Source of the DNA: Staphylospora marina
Lineage (GTDB): Bacteria > Bacillota > Bacilli > Thermoactinomycetales > Thermoactinomycetaceae
DNA: 64,000 nt
Direction: 5' to 3'
Assembly (NCBI RefSeq): GCF_003856495.1
Contig: NZ_CP034118.1
Location: 1,896,182-1,960,181, forward strand
The notes below the pieces were generated by a model, which had not been told where the DNA came from, did not search any database, and was given only the letters and a program-made list of their open reading frames with translations. Position 1 is the stretch's first letter. Each line of letters starts with the position of its first letter. Below, one piece after another: positions 1 through 8,362 of the stretch. Position numbers and translations under genes: made by a program.

Positions 1-650
1 GCTTCCCTTTTCATCCAATTGCCATAATACTCAATATCCCTAGCCAGACCGTAAGCGTATTTCCATACGCATTCATTCACCAATCCTCGATCTTTCGGGT
101 TGACAGGCGAGAACCCGGCAAACCGAGGAGGAATTTCTATCAACGCCTTGTTAATAGTCACAGCGACCGGATTCAAGTCACCGGCAAATGCCCGAAGGCC
201 CAAACGATGCGCTTCGAGCGGAATCGTCCCACCACCGGCGAACGGATCCAATATCGGTGGAGCATGTTCCGACAAAAATCGAATCAGATCTTCCGTGACC
301 GGATTTTGTGGAAGATCTAGATTCTTGTTTTTGGCGATGCTTTTGGCAATTTCCAACCTAGCCTCATTCAGCACTTGTTCGTCGTTGGAGCTTTCCCATT
401 TGATCAGCCTTTCGAGCAACTTTAACAATCTGTCCCGTTCCTTGTTGGCTTCTTCTTCTGGCAAATCATTGGATGGATCATCCACCAAGCTCGCAAACAG
501 GACCGCTCTGGCGGCTGCCAATGGGCGACGCGCCCACCACAAATGTAGAGTGGACGGATGCCCATGCCTGATTGACTTTTCCCGTGCCGATTCGGCACTG
601 ATGACATCCAAAGGTATCGATACTTCAATCAATTTCTTCCGAGTCGCCAT
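1..650 (-). CDS. DUF1156 family adenine-specific DNA methyltransferase (partial)
   Basis: The frame opens at ATG 650 and stays open to the window edge, so about 216 N-terminal residues are visible and the C-terminus is missing. The opening MATRKKLIEVSIPL, the block HGHPSTLHLWWARRPL (residues 29-44) and the SAM-binding motif DPFAGGGT (135-142), followed by DLNPVA (158-163), identify the DUF1156/COG1743 DNA methylase family, whose members modify adenine in DNA. The gene starts 22 nt inside the end of the upstream helicase gene, so the two are probably translationally coupled. In other genomes such methylases sit beside SNF2-type helicases in anti-phage neighbourhoods; that role is inferred here. 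Family assignment is secure; whether it protects or restricts DNA is not. Confidence 0.9.
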   Translation of the reverse strand, partial: MATRKKLIEVSIPLDVISAESAREKSIRHGHPSTLHLWWARRPLAAARAVLFASLVDDPSNDLPEEEANKERDRLLKLLERLIKWESSNDEQVLNEARLEIAKSIAKNKNLDLPQNPVTEDLIRFLSEHAPPILDPFAGGGTIPLEAHRLGLRAFAGDLNPVAVTINKALIEIPPRFAGFSPVNPKDRGLVNECVWKYAYGLARDIEYYGNWMKRE

Positions 651-3600
651 GTTTCGTCCTCTCCTCTGCTCATCAGATCTCGGAGATCATAGTTTACACT
701 GGTTGCGGCAAAATCCGGTTCGCGGGTGAATGGCTGTCGGATATACACCACTCGTTTCGGTTTTGATTCTTCCACTTCCACGACGGCCAGCCAATAAGCA
801 TCCGGACGGTTGACCGCCGTGAGAATTTCATTTCGTGTGACCGTGACCGTGGTCGCCCCGGCCACTCTGCCTTTCACTTCCAGGAATCGGACTTTCCCTG
901 TTTCCGGATCCCAAGACTCGATGTCGTAACCCAACTTTTGCACAGAGACATCCACCGGTTGAAATCCCTTCTGCCGCTCAATCTCCATGATGGTTTCCAT
1001 GGCAATGCGTTCGACCATTTTCCGGTCACGGCCAAAGAGCCCGGGCTCTTTTTGGTTCTCACCTTTGAGTTTGCGGAGCATCCCTCCCGGAATGATCAAA
1101 GCCGTTCCGATCATGTTCGGGGGTTTGGGCTGCAATTTCTCTTCCAAATCAAGCTCGATCATCCGCTGTTCAAGCCGTACCTGAAGATCATCCGCACGCC
1201 GCTGGGCATTTTGCGAATTCAATTTGGCATTCTTTTTGCCTCGTTTTTCCGCCGCCCGGAGTTCTGCCGCCCGTTTGTCCCAATAGCGGATTTCCGTCTC
1301 GAGCCGGGCTCTCACTTCTTTGCGGATTTTGGCCACTTGAGCCTTCCGAAAAAGCTCCACTTCCTTCAGATGTTCCGGGACCAAATGACGGATCATGTAT
1401 TGTCTTGCCCGGTGTTCCATCTCTGTCCGTTCCCATTGTATTGAATCCAAGATGGAGGGTAAATAACCCTTTTCTTCATCAGACAAAGGTCTGTAATCCA
1501 GGTAGGGTGCGTATCCCGCCGGAGAAATCTGTCCATCCGGCACCATTTCCACAAAATGCATTCGTCTGGAAACCACCCGTTGTCCCGACTTATCCCGGAT
1601 CCCGTCATGGATCTCCTGTTCACAAAACATCATCAGACGAGGTTCTTCCCGATCATCCCGATCATCCCGTTCATCCACGAGGACGGTTCCCTGCTTCATC
1701 AAGTGACCATATTTCTCCAGAATCAGTTCCACGACTGCGTCGAGAAGCGGATGACCCGGGCAAACAAATTCTGCATGCGGCTTTCCGTCCAGGTGAGTCA
1801 ATGTTTTGTCGAAGCAAATGCGGAGATACCGTGCAGGCAAACCCGATCGGTCGATGTCCCGCGCGCGTTGCCTGACGGGCTGTGGAATGGAGACGATCTC
1901 ATACCTTCTGGGTTCCCGTTCACGGATCGTTCCTCCCAGACGACGAAACGCCTGAACAAAAAACGAGGCAATGAAGTGCGGTTGCAAGCGACGGGCGCTG
2001 GCCCGTTCCATCTCCCGACGGATTTCCTGCACTTTGATCCTGTCAAAAAGTCCCTGAATCAAGGCTTTCTCACTGATCAACTTGATCAAATGGTCATGCT
2101 CCAATTTCTCATTGACTTTTCGGAGCAGTCGGGCCTTGATGTCCGGACGGTCCCCGTAACGGATGGCCTGAATCAACAGGTCACGGAGACTGTTTCCGTC
2201 AAACACTTTTCCGAGGATGTCGAAAACCTTGTCATTCAGTGCTTCCCTTACTGTTTCAAGCTTTTTGAGCAATATGGCGAAAACTTCACCTTCCCGGGTC
2301 TCGACCGACACCAGATTCCAGAGATGGCAGACACGCGTCTGGCCGATTCGGTGAATCCGTCCAAATCGTTGCTCCAATCTGTTGGGATTCCACGGCAAGT
2401 CATAGTTGACCATCAAATGAGCGGCACGATGAAGGTTGATCCCTTCACCGGCGGCATCCGTAGCGACGAGGACCAGGACGTTTTTATCATGGTTGAACGC
2501 TTCCTGGGCCTGTTTGCGGCTGTCCCTGTCCATGCTGCCATGGATCATCACCACGGCTTCAGGACGACCCAACAGAGTCCGGATTTTTTCAACCAAATAG
2601 TTCAGTGTGTCGCGATGTTCGGTGAAGATCACCAGTTTGCGGCGGTTTCCTTGTTCATCCAGTAACAGGTGAGAGTTTTCCACGCTCTTGTCACTCTGAA
2701 GCAGCATGGACAACTCTTCCCATTTACGGTCCTTCCCGCTCTGTCGAAGCCGTCGCGCCTGTTTCTCCAGATTCTTCAGAACTTCAATCTCCGTCTCCAA
2801 CTCCGAAATGGTTCGAGCCAAGGTCGCTTGGTAAGCAATTTCGTCTTCCGCCTGCTCGGCCTCCGCCAGCTCGTACAGATCCTCCAGCTGATCCTCATAT
2901 TTGAGCCTCAGATGCTTCAGTTTTCCATTTTTCTTCAGTCGCTTTTTCTCTTCTTTCAGAAACTCTTCCAATCGACAACGACGCCGATAGAGTGACTGAT
3001 AAATGGCTTCCGGAGAGGAAGCGAGTCGGCGTTGCAAAATGGTGAGCGCAAACCCCACGGTCCGACGCTTTTGTTCTTTCTCGCCCAATTGGTCGATCCG
3101 GTTCCACTGTTCATTGACATAACTGGTGACAGCGTCGTACAGCTCTTTCTCTTCTTTGGACAGTGGATACGTGACCGTATAAGCGTGGCGCTCGGGAAAC
3201 AACCTGGTCCCGTCGAATTTGAGCAATTGTTCCTTGGTCAGTCGACGCATGATGTCATCGATTTCGACCTTGTGTACCCCGGTGCGAAATTTGCCTTCAA
3301 ACCGGTCCTGATCCAGCAGGGAAAGGAAAAGCTGAAAATCCTCCTCTTTTCCGTTGTGAGGCGTTGCGGTCATCAGCAGGAAATGGCGGGTGATCCTTGA
3401 AAAGAGTTTCCCGAGCCTGAACCGCTTCGTTTCGTTGACTTCCCCTCCATAAAAGGATGCGGACATTTTGTGCGCTTCGTCCACAATGATCAAATCCCAG
3501 TCGGATTTTTCCAATTGCGACAACATCTCATCGTTCCTGCTCAACTGATCCAGTCGGCAGATCAGCAAATCCTTTTCCTGAAAAGGGTTTCCTCTTCTGA

Positions 3601-4156
3601 TCTGCTCAAGCGACTGTCTCGTCAACAACTCAAATCGCAACTGAAATTTGGTCTCCAATTCATCCATCCACTGTTCGGTCAAGCTGCCGGGTGTACAGAT
3701 CAAGCACCGTTTGACATCACCGCGCATCATCAGTTCCTTGATCAACAGTCCGGCCATGACCGTTTTCCCGGCCCCCGGATCATCCGCGAGCAGGAAACGG
3801 AGAGGTTGACGCTTGAGCATGATCTCATAAACAGCGGAGATTTGATGGGGAAGCGGTTCAATCAAGGATGTATGTACTGCCAAATGAGGATCAAACAGGT
3901 AAGCCATCTTTATCCTCTTGGCTTCAGCGACGAGCCGGAAGTCCTCCCCGTCGGCTTCAAACCCCCATGGAGCTTTCACGATTTCCAATGCAGCCGCTTG
4001 TTCGGGGTAAATCAAAGTGGTTCCGGGAACTCCTTGTTCATCCTTGTATGTCACTTCCACACAACCGCCGTAATCCTGAACATCCACAATCGTAACGGTC
4101 TGATTGGAAAAAATGCCTTTTATTCTGGAACCCCTTGTCAAGTCTTCCAGCCGCAA
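629..4156 (-). CDS. SNF2/DEAD-like helicase with C-terminal DUF3883 domain
   Basis: An 1175-residue superfamily 2 helicase or translocase. Visible motifs are Walker A DDPGAGKT (about residues 125-132), DEAHK near 226, TATPHNG after it, and the C-terminal helicase motif QRFGRIHRIGQ. Charged coiled-coil segments lie around residues 400-480 and 950-1000. The end (about 1040-1150, with FLEVKGR) resembles DUF3883, a nuclease-like fold often fused to defence helicases. The start is a TTG preceded by AGGAG at suitable distance. It overlaps the following DUF1156 methylase gene by 22 nt, which argues for one functional unit. Known DUF1156-helicase neighbourhoods usually also carry DUF499 or phospholipase-D proteins; these could lie beyond the left edge. 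The role in phage defence is inference. Confidence 0.88.
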   Translation of the reverse strand: MRLEDLTRGSRIKGIFSNQTVTIVDVQDYGGCVEVTYKDEQGVPGTTLIYPEQAAALEIVKAPWGFEADGEDFRLVAEAKRIKMAYLFDPHLAVHTSLIEPLPHQISAVYEIMLKRQPLRFLLADDPGAGKTVMAGLLIKELMMRGDVKRCLICTPGSLTEQWMDELETKFQLRFELLTRQSLEQIRRGNPFQEKDLLICRLDQLSRNDEMLSQLEKSDWDLIIVDEAHKMSASFYGGEVNETKRFRLGKLFSRITRHFLLMTATPHNGKEEDFQLFLSLLDQDRFEGKFRTGVHKVEIDDIMRRLTKEQLLKFDGTRLFPERHAYTVTYPLSKEEKELYDAVTSYVNEQWNRIDQLGEKEQKRRTVGFALTILQRRLASSPEAIYQSLYRRRCRLEEFLKEEKKRLKKNGKLKHLRLKYEDQLEDLYELAEAEQAEDEIAYQATLARTISELETEIEVLKNLEKQARRLRQSGKDRKWEELSMLLQSDKSVENSHLLLDEQGNRRKLVIFTEHRDTLNYLVEKIRTLLGRPEAVVMIHGSMDRDSRKQAQEAFNHDKNVLVLVATDAAGEGINLHRAAHLMVNYDLPWNPNRLEQRFGRIHRIGQTRVCHLWNLVSVETREGEVFAILLKKLETVREALNDKVFDILGKVFDGNSLRDLLIQAIRYGDRPDIKARLLRKVNEKLEHDHLIKLISEKALIQGLFDRIKVQEIRREMERASARRLQPHFIASFFVQAFRRLGGTIREREPRRYEIVSIPQPVRQRARDIDRSGLPARYLRICFDKTLTHLDGKPHAEFVCPGHPLLDAVVELILEKYGHLMKQGTVLVDERDDRDDREEPRLMMFCEQEIHDGIRDKSGQRVVSRRMHFVEMVPDGQISPAGYAPYLDYRPLSDEEKGYLPSILDSIQWERTEMEHRARQYMIRHLVPEHLKEVELFRKAQVAKIRKEVRARLETEIRYWDKRAAELRAAEKRGKKNAKLNSQNAQRRADDLQVRLEQRMIELDLEEKLQPKPPNMIGTALIIPGGMLRKLKGENQKEPGLFGRDRKMVERIAMETIMEIERQKGFQPVDVSVQKLGYDIESWDPETGKVRFLEVKGRVAGATTVTVTRNEILTAVNRPDAYWLAVVEVEESKPKRVVYIRQPFTREPDFAATSVNYDLRDLMSRGEDETWRLGRN

Positions 4157-4465
4157 GATGATCCCCTCTCCTGAGCATGGTGCTGTCTTCTTTTTTCAAC
4201 GAACATTCAATCTCTAAATAAAAATATATCATTTCAGGTGCTCCATTTTTGGCATCCCTCACATGAAATTTCCTCTTGACAAAACACCTCACCATTACCA
4301 TTCGAATGTTTCGCAAATTTTCTTGTCACCCCCACCCCCTCCAAAAAATCTTCGGATGAATGGTACAATCCGGCCCCGCTCTCCCGTATGAATGACATTG
4401 AAGCACCATGTAGCCGAATCCCGCCTTGCAGGCGAAATTCCACTTTTATTCCGGAGGTGAGTCAC

Positions 4466-5041
4466 TTGCTGATTGCCTCGTACGAAAGCTTTTTGCTCGG
4501 GGTCAAGCCGGCCTGCTCCGAGAACATCCTCTGGCTGCCGACGGCGTTTCAGTTGAAGCTGAGGCGGTATCCGTCCGTCAAAAAAGAGAACCGGAGAGGA
4601 GCGATCTATTTCCAAACGGAGGAAATGAAGCAGCGCTTTCTCGAAGAAACGAAGAATCTGTCTCCCGATTCTCCCGAATACATACGAATCCTGGGGCTGA
4701 CGTTGGGATTTCCCCCGAAGGCGGTGGATTTTCATGTGAGATCCCTTTCCCGGGATCCGGCGCACCCACAGGAGGCCACCAAGTGGTACAACCTCCACAA
4801 GGTGCGGGCCAATTATGCCGGAAACATGTTCGCGGAAAACATCGACGACCTTGTCGAGAATACGGAGTGGCTGTGGAACCGGTACGGAAGGGAGTGGGAC
4901 ATGTCGCTGTCGGTGATCCGGGAAACGGACCAGCGATTGTTTCTGTACCTGGTGCCGTTCGGGGACCGGGAGAAGCTGAAGGAGGCGGAAGAGGGGCTGA
5001 GAAAAGTGCTTGATGAGAATCGGAAATTTTGGGAGGGATAG
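4466..5041 (+). CDS. Uncharacterised protein, 191 aa
   Basis: I do not recognise this family. The start is a TTG five bases after a strong GGAGGTGA site (4453-4460); an in-frame ATG at 4388 has no ribosome site. The product is soluble-looking, with no signal peptide or membrane segment. It is rich in charged and aromatic residues, with a basic stretch around residues 30-45 (KLRRYPSVKKENRRG) and an acidic, probably helical C-terminus (EKLKEAEEGLRKVLDENRKF). Its position just upstream of the divergent defence helicase suggests an accessory or defence-linked gene, but nothing in the sequence proves it. That it is a real gene is supported by the ribosome site and a normal amino-acid composition. 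Confidence 0.65.
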   Translation: MLIASYESFLLGVKPACSENILWLPTAFQLKLRRYPSVKKENRRGAIYFQTEEMKQRFLEETKNLSPDSPEYIRILGLTLGFPPKAVDFHVRSLSRDPAHPQEATKWYNLHKVRANYAGNMFAENIDDLVENTEWLWNRYGREWDMSLSVIRETDQRLFLYLVPFGDREKLKEAEEGLRKVLDENRKFWEG

Positions 5042-5185
5042 CATGACCACAGCCGTCATGAAAGACTCTCCTGATCCAAGGATTGCAATTGTCCTTTCGT
5101 TTCAACCGGTTGATTGATACAATCAGAGTGTCTTCAAAATTACAAAAACAGTTGTAACCTTACCAAGACAGGATGGGAATAAACC

Positions 5186-5752
5186 ATGATTCAACCAAAG
5201 CCGGTCCGCTTGTTGGAAGGCACCCATGTTTACCTGAGACCGTTCAACGTCGAGGATGCAGAGATTTACTTTCAGCTGTTGTTTCAGGCCGAAACGCGTC
5301 GTTTGACCGGCACGCAACACAGCTTCACTCTTGAACAGATCCGCCGTTATGCGGAAGCCAAAGGACAAGATCCCACCCAGGTGCTGCTGTTGATTGCTCT
5401 GAAAGAGAACGATGAAGTAATCGGGGATATTGCTTTGCAAGACATCCACCCCATCAATCGCAGTGCAAACATTCGCATCATGATTGCATCTGAGAAGCAT
5501 CAGGGAAAAGGGTATGGCACCGAGGCAATGAAATTGATGCTGGAATACGGGTTCGGGATCTTGAACCTGCACCGGATCGAATTGAATGTGTTTCCCTTCA
5601 ACCCACGCGCAATTCATGTGTATGAAAAGTTGGGTTTCAAGAAAGAAGGCGTGCAGCGGGAAGTGCTCTTCTACAACCATGCCTGGCACGATTCGGTGTT
5701 GATGAGCATGCTGGCGCATGAATATCGCGTAAAATACCAACAAACGAAATAA
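5186..5752 (+). CDS. GNAT family N-acetyltransferase (RimJ/RimL type)
   Basis: A 188-residue single-domain acetyltransferase. The acetyl-CoA loop EKHQGKGYGTEAMKLML (about residues 99-115) carries the Q-x-x-G-x-G/A motif, followed by the usual RIELNVFPFNPRAIHVYEKLGF block found in RimJ/RimL and BltD/SpeG-like enzymes. These transfer acetyl from acetyl-CoA to amines such as protein N-termini, polyamines or antibiotics; the substrate cannot be read here. The ATG at 5186 follows a weak AGGATGGG site. A rho-independent terminator begins right at the stop codon, so the gene is probably monocistronic. Confidence 0.88.
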   Translation: MIQPKPVRLLEGTHVYLRPFNVEDAEIYFQLLFQAETRRLTGTQHSFTLEQIRRYAEAKGQDPTQVLLLIALKENDEVIGDIALQDIHPINRSANIRIMIASEKHQGKGYGTEAMKLMLEYGFGILNLHRIELNVFPFNPRAIHVYEKLGFKKEGVQREVLFYNHAWHDSVLMSMLAHEYRVKYQQTK

Positions 5753-5773
5753 GGCCGGTTTCCCGGCCTTTTG
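5751..5773. terminator. Rho-independent terminator after GNAT gene
   Basis: An 8-bp perfect stem, AAGGCCGG at 5751-5758 with CCGGCCTT at 5763-5770, has a 4-base loop and ends in TTTT. It overlaps the GNAT stop codon and may also serve the convergent XRE gene that ends at 5791. Confidence 0.85.
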
Positions 5774-5790
5774 TGGTTTGGATGGCATCA

Positions 5791-6087
5791 TCACTCTTCC
5801 CGGATCAGCGGTTCTCCCGTCTTCACCACCGCACACGATTCCACTTTTTCAAAGCTGTACAAGTCCTCCATCTTCACCCCGAGGAGCTGGGCAATCCGAA
5901 AGGCCTTGTCAATCGGCGGCCGGGTTCTCCCGATCACCCACATATTCACCGTTTGGGTCTGCTCTCCGAGCAACTTGGCCAAATTGGTCTGCGTGATTTT
6001 CCCCAATGAACCGTCCGGCATCCTGAAGAAATATCCTTTCTTCTTCATCGTTCTCAAAATGTTGTCGATTTGGCAAATCATCTGCAT
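5791..6087 (-). CDS. XRE-family helix-turn-helix transcriptional regulator
   Basis: A 98-residue DNA-binding protein with a Cro/C1-type helix-turn-helix. The segment KITQTNLAKLLGEQTQTVNM (about residues 30-49) gives helices 2 and 3, followed by RPPIDKAFRIAQLLGVKMEDLY, typical of XRE repressors. The ATG follows a good GGGAGGAG site, and a sigma-A type promoter lies about 190 nt upstream (6283-6311). No neighbouring target gene is obvious. Small stand-alone XRE proteins are often autoregulatory or phage-derived; neither is shown here. It converges with the GNAT gene. Confidence 0.85.
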   Translation of the reverse strand: MQMICQIDNILRTMKKKGYFFRMPDGSLGKITQTNLAKLLGEQTQTVNMWVIGRTRPPIDKAFRIAQLLGVKMEDLYSFEKVESCAVVKTGEPLIREE

Positions 6088-6282
6088 GTTCTTCTCCTCC
6101 CGTCGGGGTTGGGGTGTCTTTGGTCACTCCAGGAGTCAGGGAAGACTTCCTGCGGCACTTCGTCTGGGGATGGTTTTGGTCTGCCGGAAATCCATTCCGA
6201 TGAAGTTGCCCATGTCAGCCCCAAGTTTTTTACCGAAATCCCAATGATCCCTTTTTCAATCAAAAAAAGTCATTCTGGGAGC

Positions 6283-6311
6283 AATGTATACCATTGGTTT
6301 TTATATTTCAA
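6283..6311 (-). promoter_or_regulatory. Putative sigma-A promoter for the XRE gene
   Basis: Read leftward, TTGAAA (6306-6311) and TACATT (6283-6288) are separated by 17 bp. Transcription would begin near 6276, leaving a leader of about 190 nt before the ATG at 6087. I see no convincing gene or riboswitch in that leader. Confidence 0.5.
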
Positions 6312-6323
6312 GATCTTGGGGAT

Positions 6324-6352
6324 AAAAAGATCCCGGCATCTTCTGCCGGGAT
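6324..6352 (-). terminator. Terminator of first DUF4064 gene
   Basis: A 9-bp stem, ATCCCGGCA (6330-6338) with TGCCGGGAT (6344-6352), is followed on the minus strand by a run of five T. It lies 36 bp after the DUF4064 stop codon. Confidence 0.8.
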
Positions 6353-6387
6353 TCCTGCGTTTCCCCGTTTTCCCGTCCGCGCGCTCT

Positions 6388-6732
6388 TCATCCTCCGGCC
6401 TGTTTCTGTTTCTCCCTCCGGAACACGCCCATGAATCCGGCGATCAGCAACAGGAGTGCCGGCAGGACATAGAACAATGAAATCGAGATGATGTCCCACA
6501 CGGCGGAAAGGAGCATCAAGGCACCACCCAAACTCGCCCTGGATTTGACGAGTACCGAACCTGCGATGCCGACCAGGGCCGCTGCCAAGGCGGACCAGCC
6601 CAGCAGGCTGAGGACGGCACCGCCGCCGATCACCACCTCGTCGGCGATGCCGGAAGAGATGACGAACAGAGCTCCGCCAACGCCCAAAATGCCGCCGATG
6701 AGTCCGAGAATCCATTCCGTGGTGCGTTTCAA
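6388..6732 (-). CDS. DUF4064 family membrane protein (copy 1)
   Basis: A 114-residue membrane protein with about four hydrophobic segments separated by short charged loops. It begins KRTTEWILGLIGGILG and ends YVLPALLLLIAGFMGVFRRE, the pattern of DUF4064 proteins of Firmicutes, whose function is unknown. The chosen start is TTG 6732, preceded by AAGGAGAGG; the open frame extends upstream to 7128 but with non-membrane sequence and no ribosome site. It is a paralogue of the next gene (6918-7259), and a third decayed copy lies at 7403-7500, so the locus arose by tandem duplication. Each intact copy has its own terminator. Confidence 0.85.
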   Translation of the reverse strand: MKRTTEWILGLIGGILGVGGALFVISSGIADEVVIGGGAVLSLLGWSALAAALVGIAGSVLVKSRASLGGALMLLSAVWDIISISLFYVLPALLLLIAGFMGVFRREKQKQAGG

Positions 6733-6843
6733 GGACACCTCTCCTTTGCAGGTTCTCTCCACATCTATATCCAACCGCTCCAACCATATTGACGAGCTCC
6801 CGAACGGGTTTCTTCCGTTTTTTTCCCCGTAACCGGGGACATG

Positions 6844-6878
6844 AAAAACCCCCTTGATCGCCACCGTCCAAGGGGGTT
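6844..6878 (-). terminator. Terminator of second DUF4064 gene
   Basis: A 9-bp stem, AACCCCCTT (6847-6855) with AAGGGGGTT (6870-6878), is followed on the minus strand by five T. It separates the two DUF4064 transcription units. Confidence 0.8.
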
Positions 6879-6917
6879 GAAGACGTTCACCGAATGATTG
6901 CAACGGAAGACCGATTC

Positions 6918-7259
6918 TTATGCATCGGCTTGTGCCTGTTTGTCTTTGCGGAAGAGTCCCATCAATCCGGCAATGAGAAGGAGCAGTCCGGGAAGGACAT
7001 AAAAGAGGGAAACGGAAACGACTCCCCAAATGGCGGAAATCAGCATCAGGGCGCCTCCGACTTTTGCCTTGAACTTGACCACGATCGAACCGACAATGGC
7101 CACCACGGAAGCGAGCAGCGCCGACCAACCGAGTCCGCTGATTTGCGAGCTGCCTTGAACCGCTTCATCCACGGCTCCAAAGAAAATGGCGAAGATTGCA
7201 GCACCAAAACCGAAAATTCCCCCGAGCAATCCCAGGACGAACTCCGTGGTTCGTTTCAT
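6918..7259 (-). CDS. DUF4064 family membrane protein (copy 2)
   Basis: A 113-residue, four-segment hydrophobic protein clearly paralogous to copy 1: it begins KRTTEFVLGLLGGIFG and ends YVLPGLLLLIAGLMGLFRKDK. Function is unknown for the family; location in the cytoplasmic membrane is inferred from hydrophobicity. The ATG follows GGACAGGAGAG. Upstream lies a perfect 22-bp palindrome (7303-7324) that could be an operator. The 3' flank after its stop is similar to the 3' flank of the remnant at 7403-7500, so the duplicated unit extended beyond the coding region. Confidence 0.87.
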   Translation of the reverse strand: MKRTTEFVLGLLGGIFGFGAAIFAIFFGAVDEAVQGSSQISGLGWSALLASVVAIVGSIVVKFKAKVGGALMLISAIWGVVSVSLFYVLPGLLLLIAGLMGLFRKDKQAQADA

Positions 7260-7302
7260 CCGTCATCTCTCCTGTCCTTTTTAACAAAAGTTTACCATGA
7301 CA

Positions 7303-7324
7303 GGTATGCAGATTTTGGCATACC
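7303..7324. promoter_or_regulatory. Palindromic candidate operator upstream of DUF4064 copy 2
   Basis: GGTATGC and GCATACC form perfect 7-bp inverted arms around an 8-bp centre, 44 bp before the DUF4064 start. There is no U-tract, so it fits a dimeric regulator site better than a terminator. The regulator is unknown. Confidence 0.4.
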
Positions 7325-7402
7325 CGACATGATATAATATTTATATTTGAAACATTTCGATAAATCATGTCCGAATGATGGCAATGGAAGACGGATGCTT
7401 GT

Positions 7403-7500
7403 TCATCGGCTTGCGTCGGACTTGTCTTGGCGCAAGGCCATCAAGCCGGCAATGAGAAGAAGAAGTCCGGGAACGGCATAATACCAAGGATAGATTATCA
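7403..7500 (-). pseudogene. Remnant of a third DUF4064 gene (C-terminal end)
   Basis: On the minus strand, 7403-7500 encodes YYAVPGLLLLIAGLMALRQDK and then a stop, matching the last transmembrane segment and tail of the two intact DUF4064 proteins next door. The 3' flanking bases also match those after copy 2 (GTCTTCC, TTGC, ATCATTCGG in the same order). No N-terminal part is found upstream, so this is a truncated, dead copy. The stretch 7501-7657 shows nothing I can identify. Confidence 0.75.
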
Positions 7501-7657
7501 TGATGCCCCGGAAGCAAATTGCGCCCGGCGGCACATTTTCCTCCGCCGGGCGCTGCAAATGATGAAGCTTCCACGAAATCAAGTCTGCAAGGCAGCCTCT
7601 CTGTCATGCCTGTCCCGGAGCACAAATTTCACCGAATCCCGCTCAGCTGCCGATTCA

Positions 7658-8131
7658 TCACTTGACGTCCAACACAAACGTCGCATGGGATTCCCCGTCC
7701 ACAACCACCTCGATCTTCCAGAGACCTTTTTTCGGGAAAGTGGGGCCGGAGAGGGTCATGGCATCCGCACCGTGCATCGGCCCATTCAGACTTGCCTTGT
7801 GAAGCAATTGCCGCTTTCCGTCTTCCCGATGCATGCCGTAAATCTCCGCCGTGGCACCTTTCTTCAGCTGCTCGGGGTCTCCCCAGACCAGCCACATGTA
7901 CTTCGCAATTTCCTGAGTGACTACCAATCCGTTTTCTTCATGCACCAGAATACCGGCCCGGTTTTTTTCTCCGCGCACCTTGCTTCCGGAGGCGGTTTCA
8001 AAGACCGGGCTTACGGTCCATTGCTCCCGCGTTTCCGTTTCCTTGGGGCCCTGTGCCTCCGGGGACCCGCCATCCGCGCAACCCGTCAACAGCAAGCACC
8101 CCACCACCATCCACCGAAACATGTTTCGCAT
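7658..8131 (-). CDS. Secreted lipoprotein, function unknown
   Basis: A 157-residue protein with a lipoprotein signal: a short basic start, hydrophobic WMVVGCLLL and the lipobox LLTGC, so the mature protein should be anchored outside the membrane by its lipidated cysteine. The chosen ATG (8131) begins the signal peptide; the frame is open to 8233, but that extension would spoil the signal. The mature part looks like a beta-rich extracellular domain (the segment PTFPKKGLWKIEVVVDG resembles FixH- or YtkA-like proteins), but I cannot assign a family with confidence. It is transcribed away from the racemase operon. Confidence 0.75.
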   Translation of the reverse strand: MRNMFRWMVVGCLLLTGCADGGSPEAQGPKETETREQWTVSPVFETASGSKVRGEKNRAGILVHEENGLVVTQEIAKYMWLVWGDPEQLKKGATAEIYGMHREDGKRQLLHKASLNGPMHGADAMTLSGPTFPKKGLWKIEVVVDGESHATFVLDVK

Positions 8132-8269
8132 GGAAACGACCCCCTGTTTTCGTTTTGTCCAAAAGAATGACGCGTAGGGCCAATCTGCCGGAGTATACGC
8201 GACAACACACATTGCACGTCCATATTCACCCATTTATACTACGCACCACATTTTCCCTCCTTTCTTCCT

Positions 8270-8299
8270 TTGAGACGTCCTTACCGATTCGTGTAGAAT
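8270..8299 (+). promoter_or_regulatory. Putative sigma-A promoter of the racemase operon
   Basis: TTGAGA (8270-8275) and TAGAAT (8294-8299) are spaced by 18 bp and lie about 60 bp before the racemase start codon at 8363. Confidence 0.5.
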
Positions 8300-8362
8300 A
8301 TTTTTAATATCCCAACAACAAATCTTTGGAATCCATGATTCCTATGGAAAGGACGTCACCTC

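Noticed and set aside
1-4156. Calling the left-edge genes a class 1 DISARM system
   Set aside because: Only a helicase and a truncated methylase are visible. The diagnostic drmA, drmB and drmC genes are not in the window, and DUF1156 methylases occur in other defence neighbourhoods.
6078-6263. A 61-codon minus-strand frame in the leader of the XRE gene
   Set aside because: No ribosome site is present, it overlaps the well-supported XRE start, and the sequence is not protein-like at its end.
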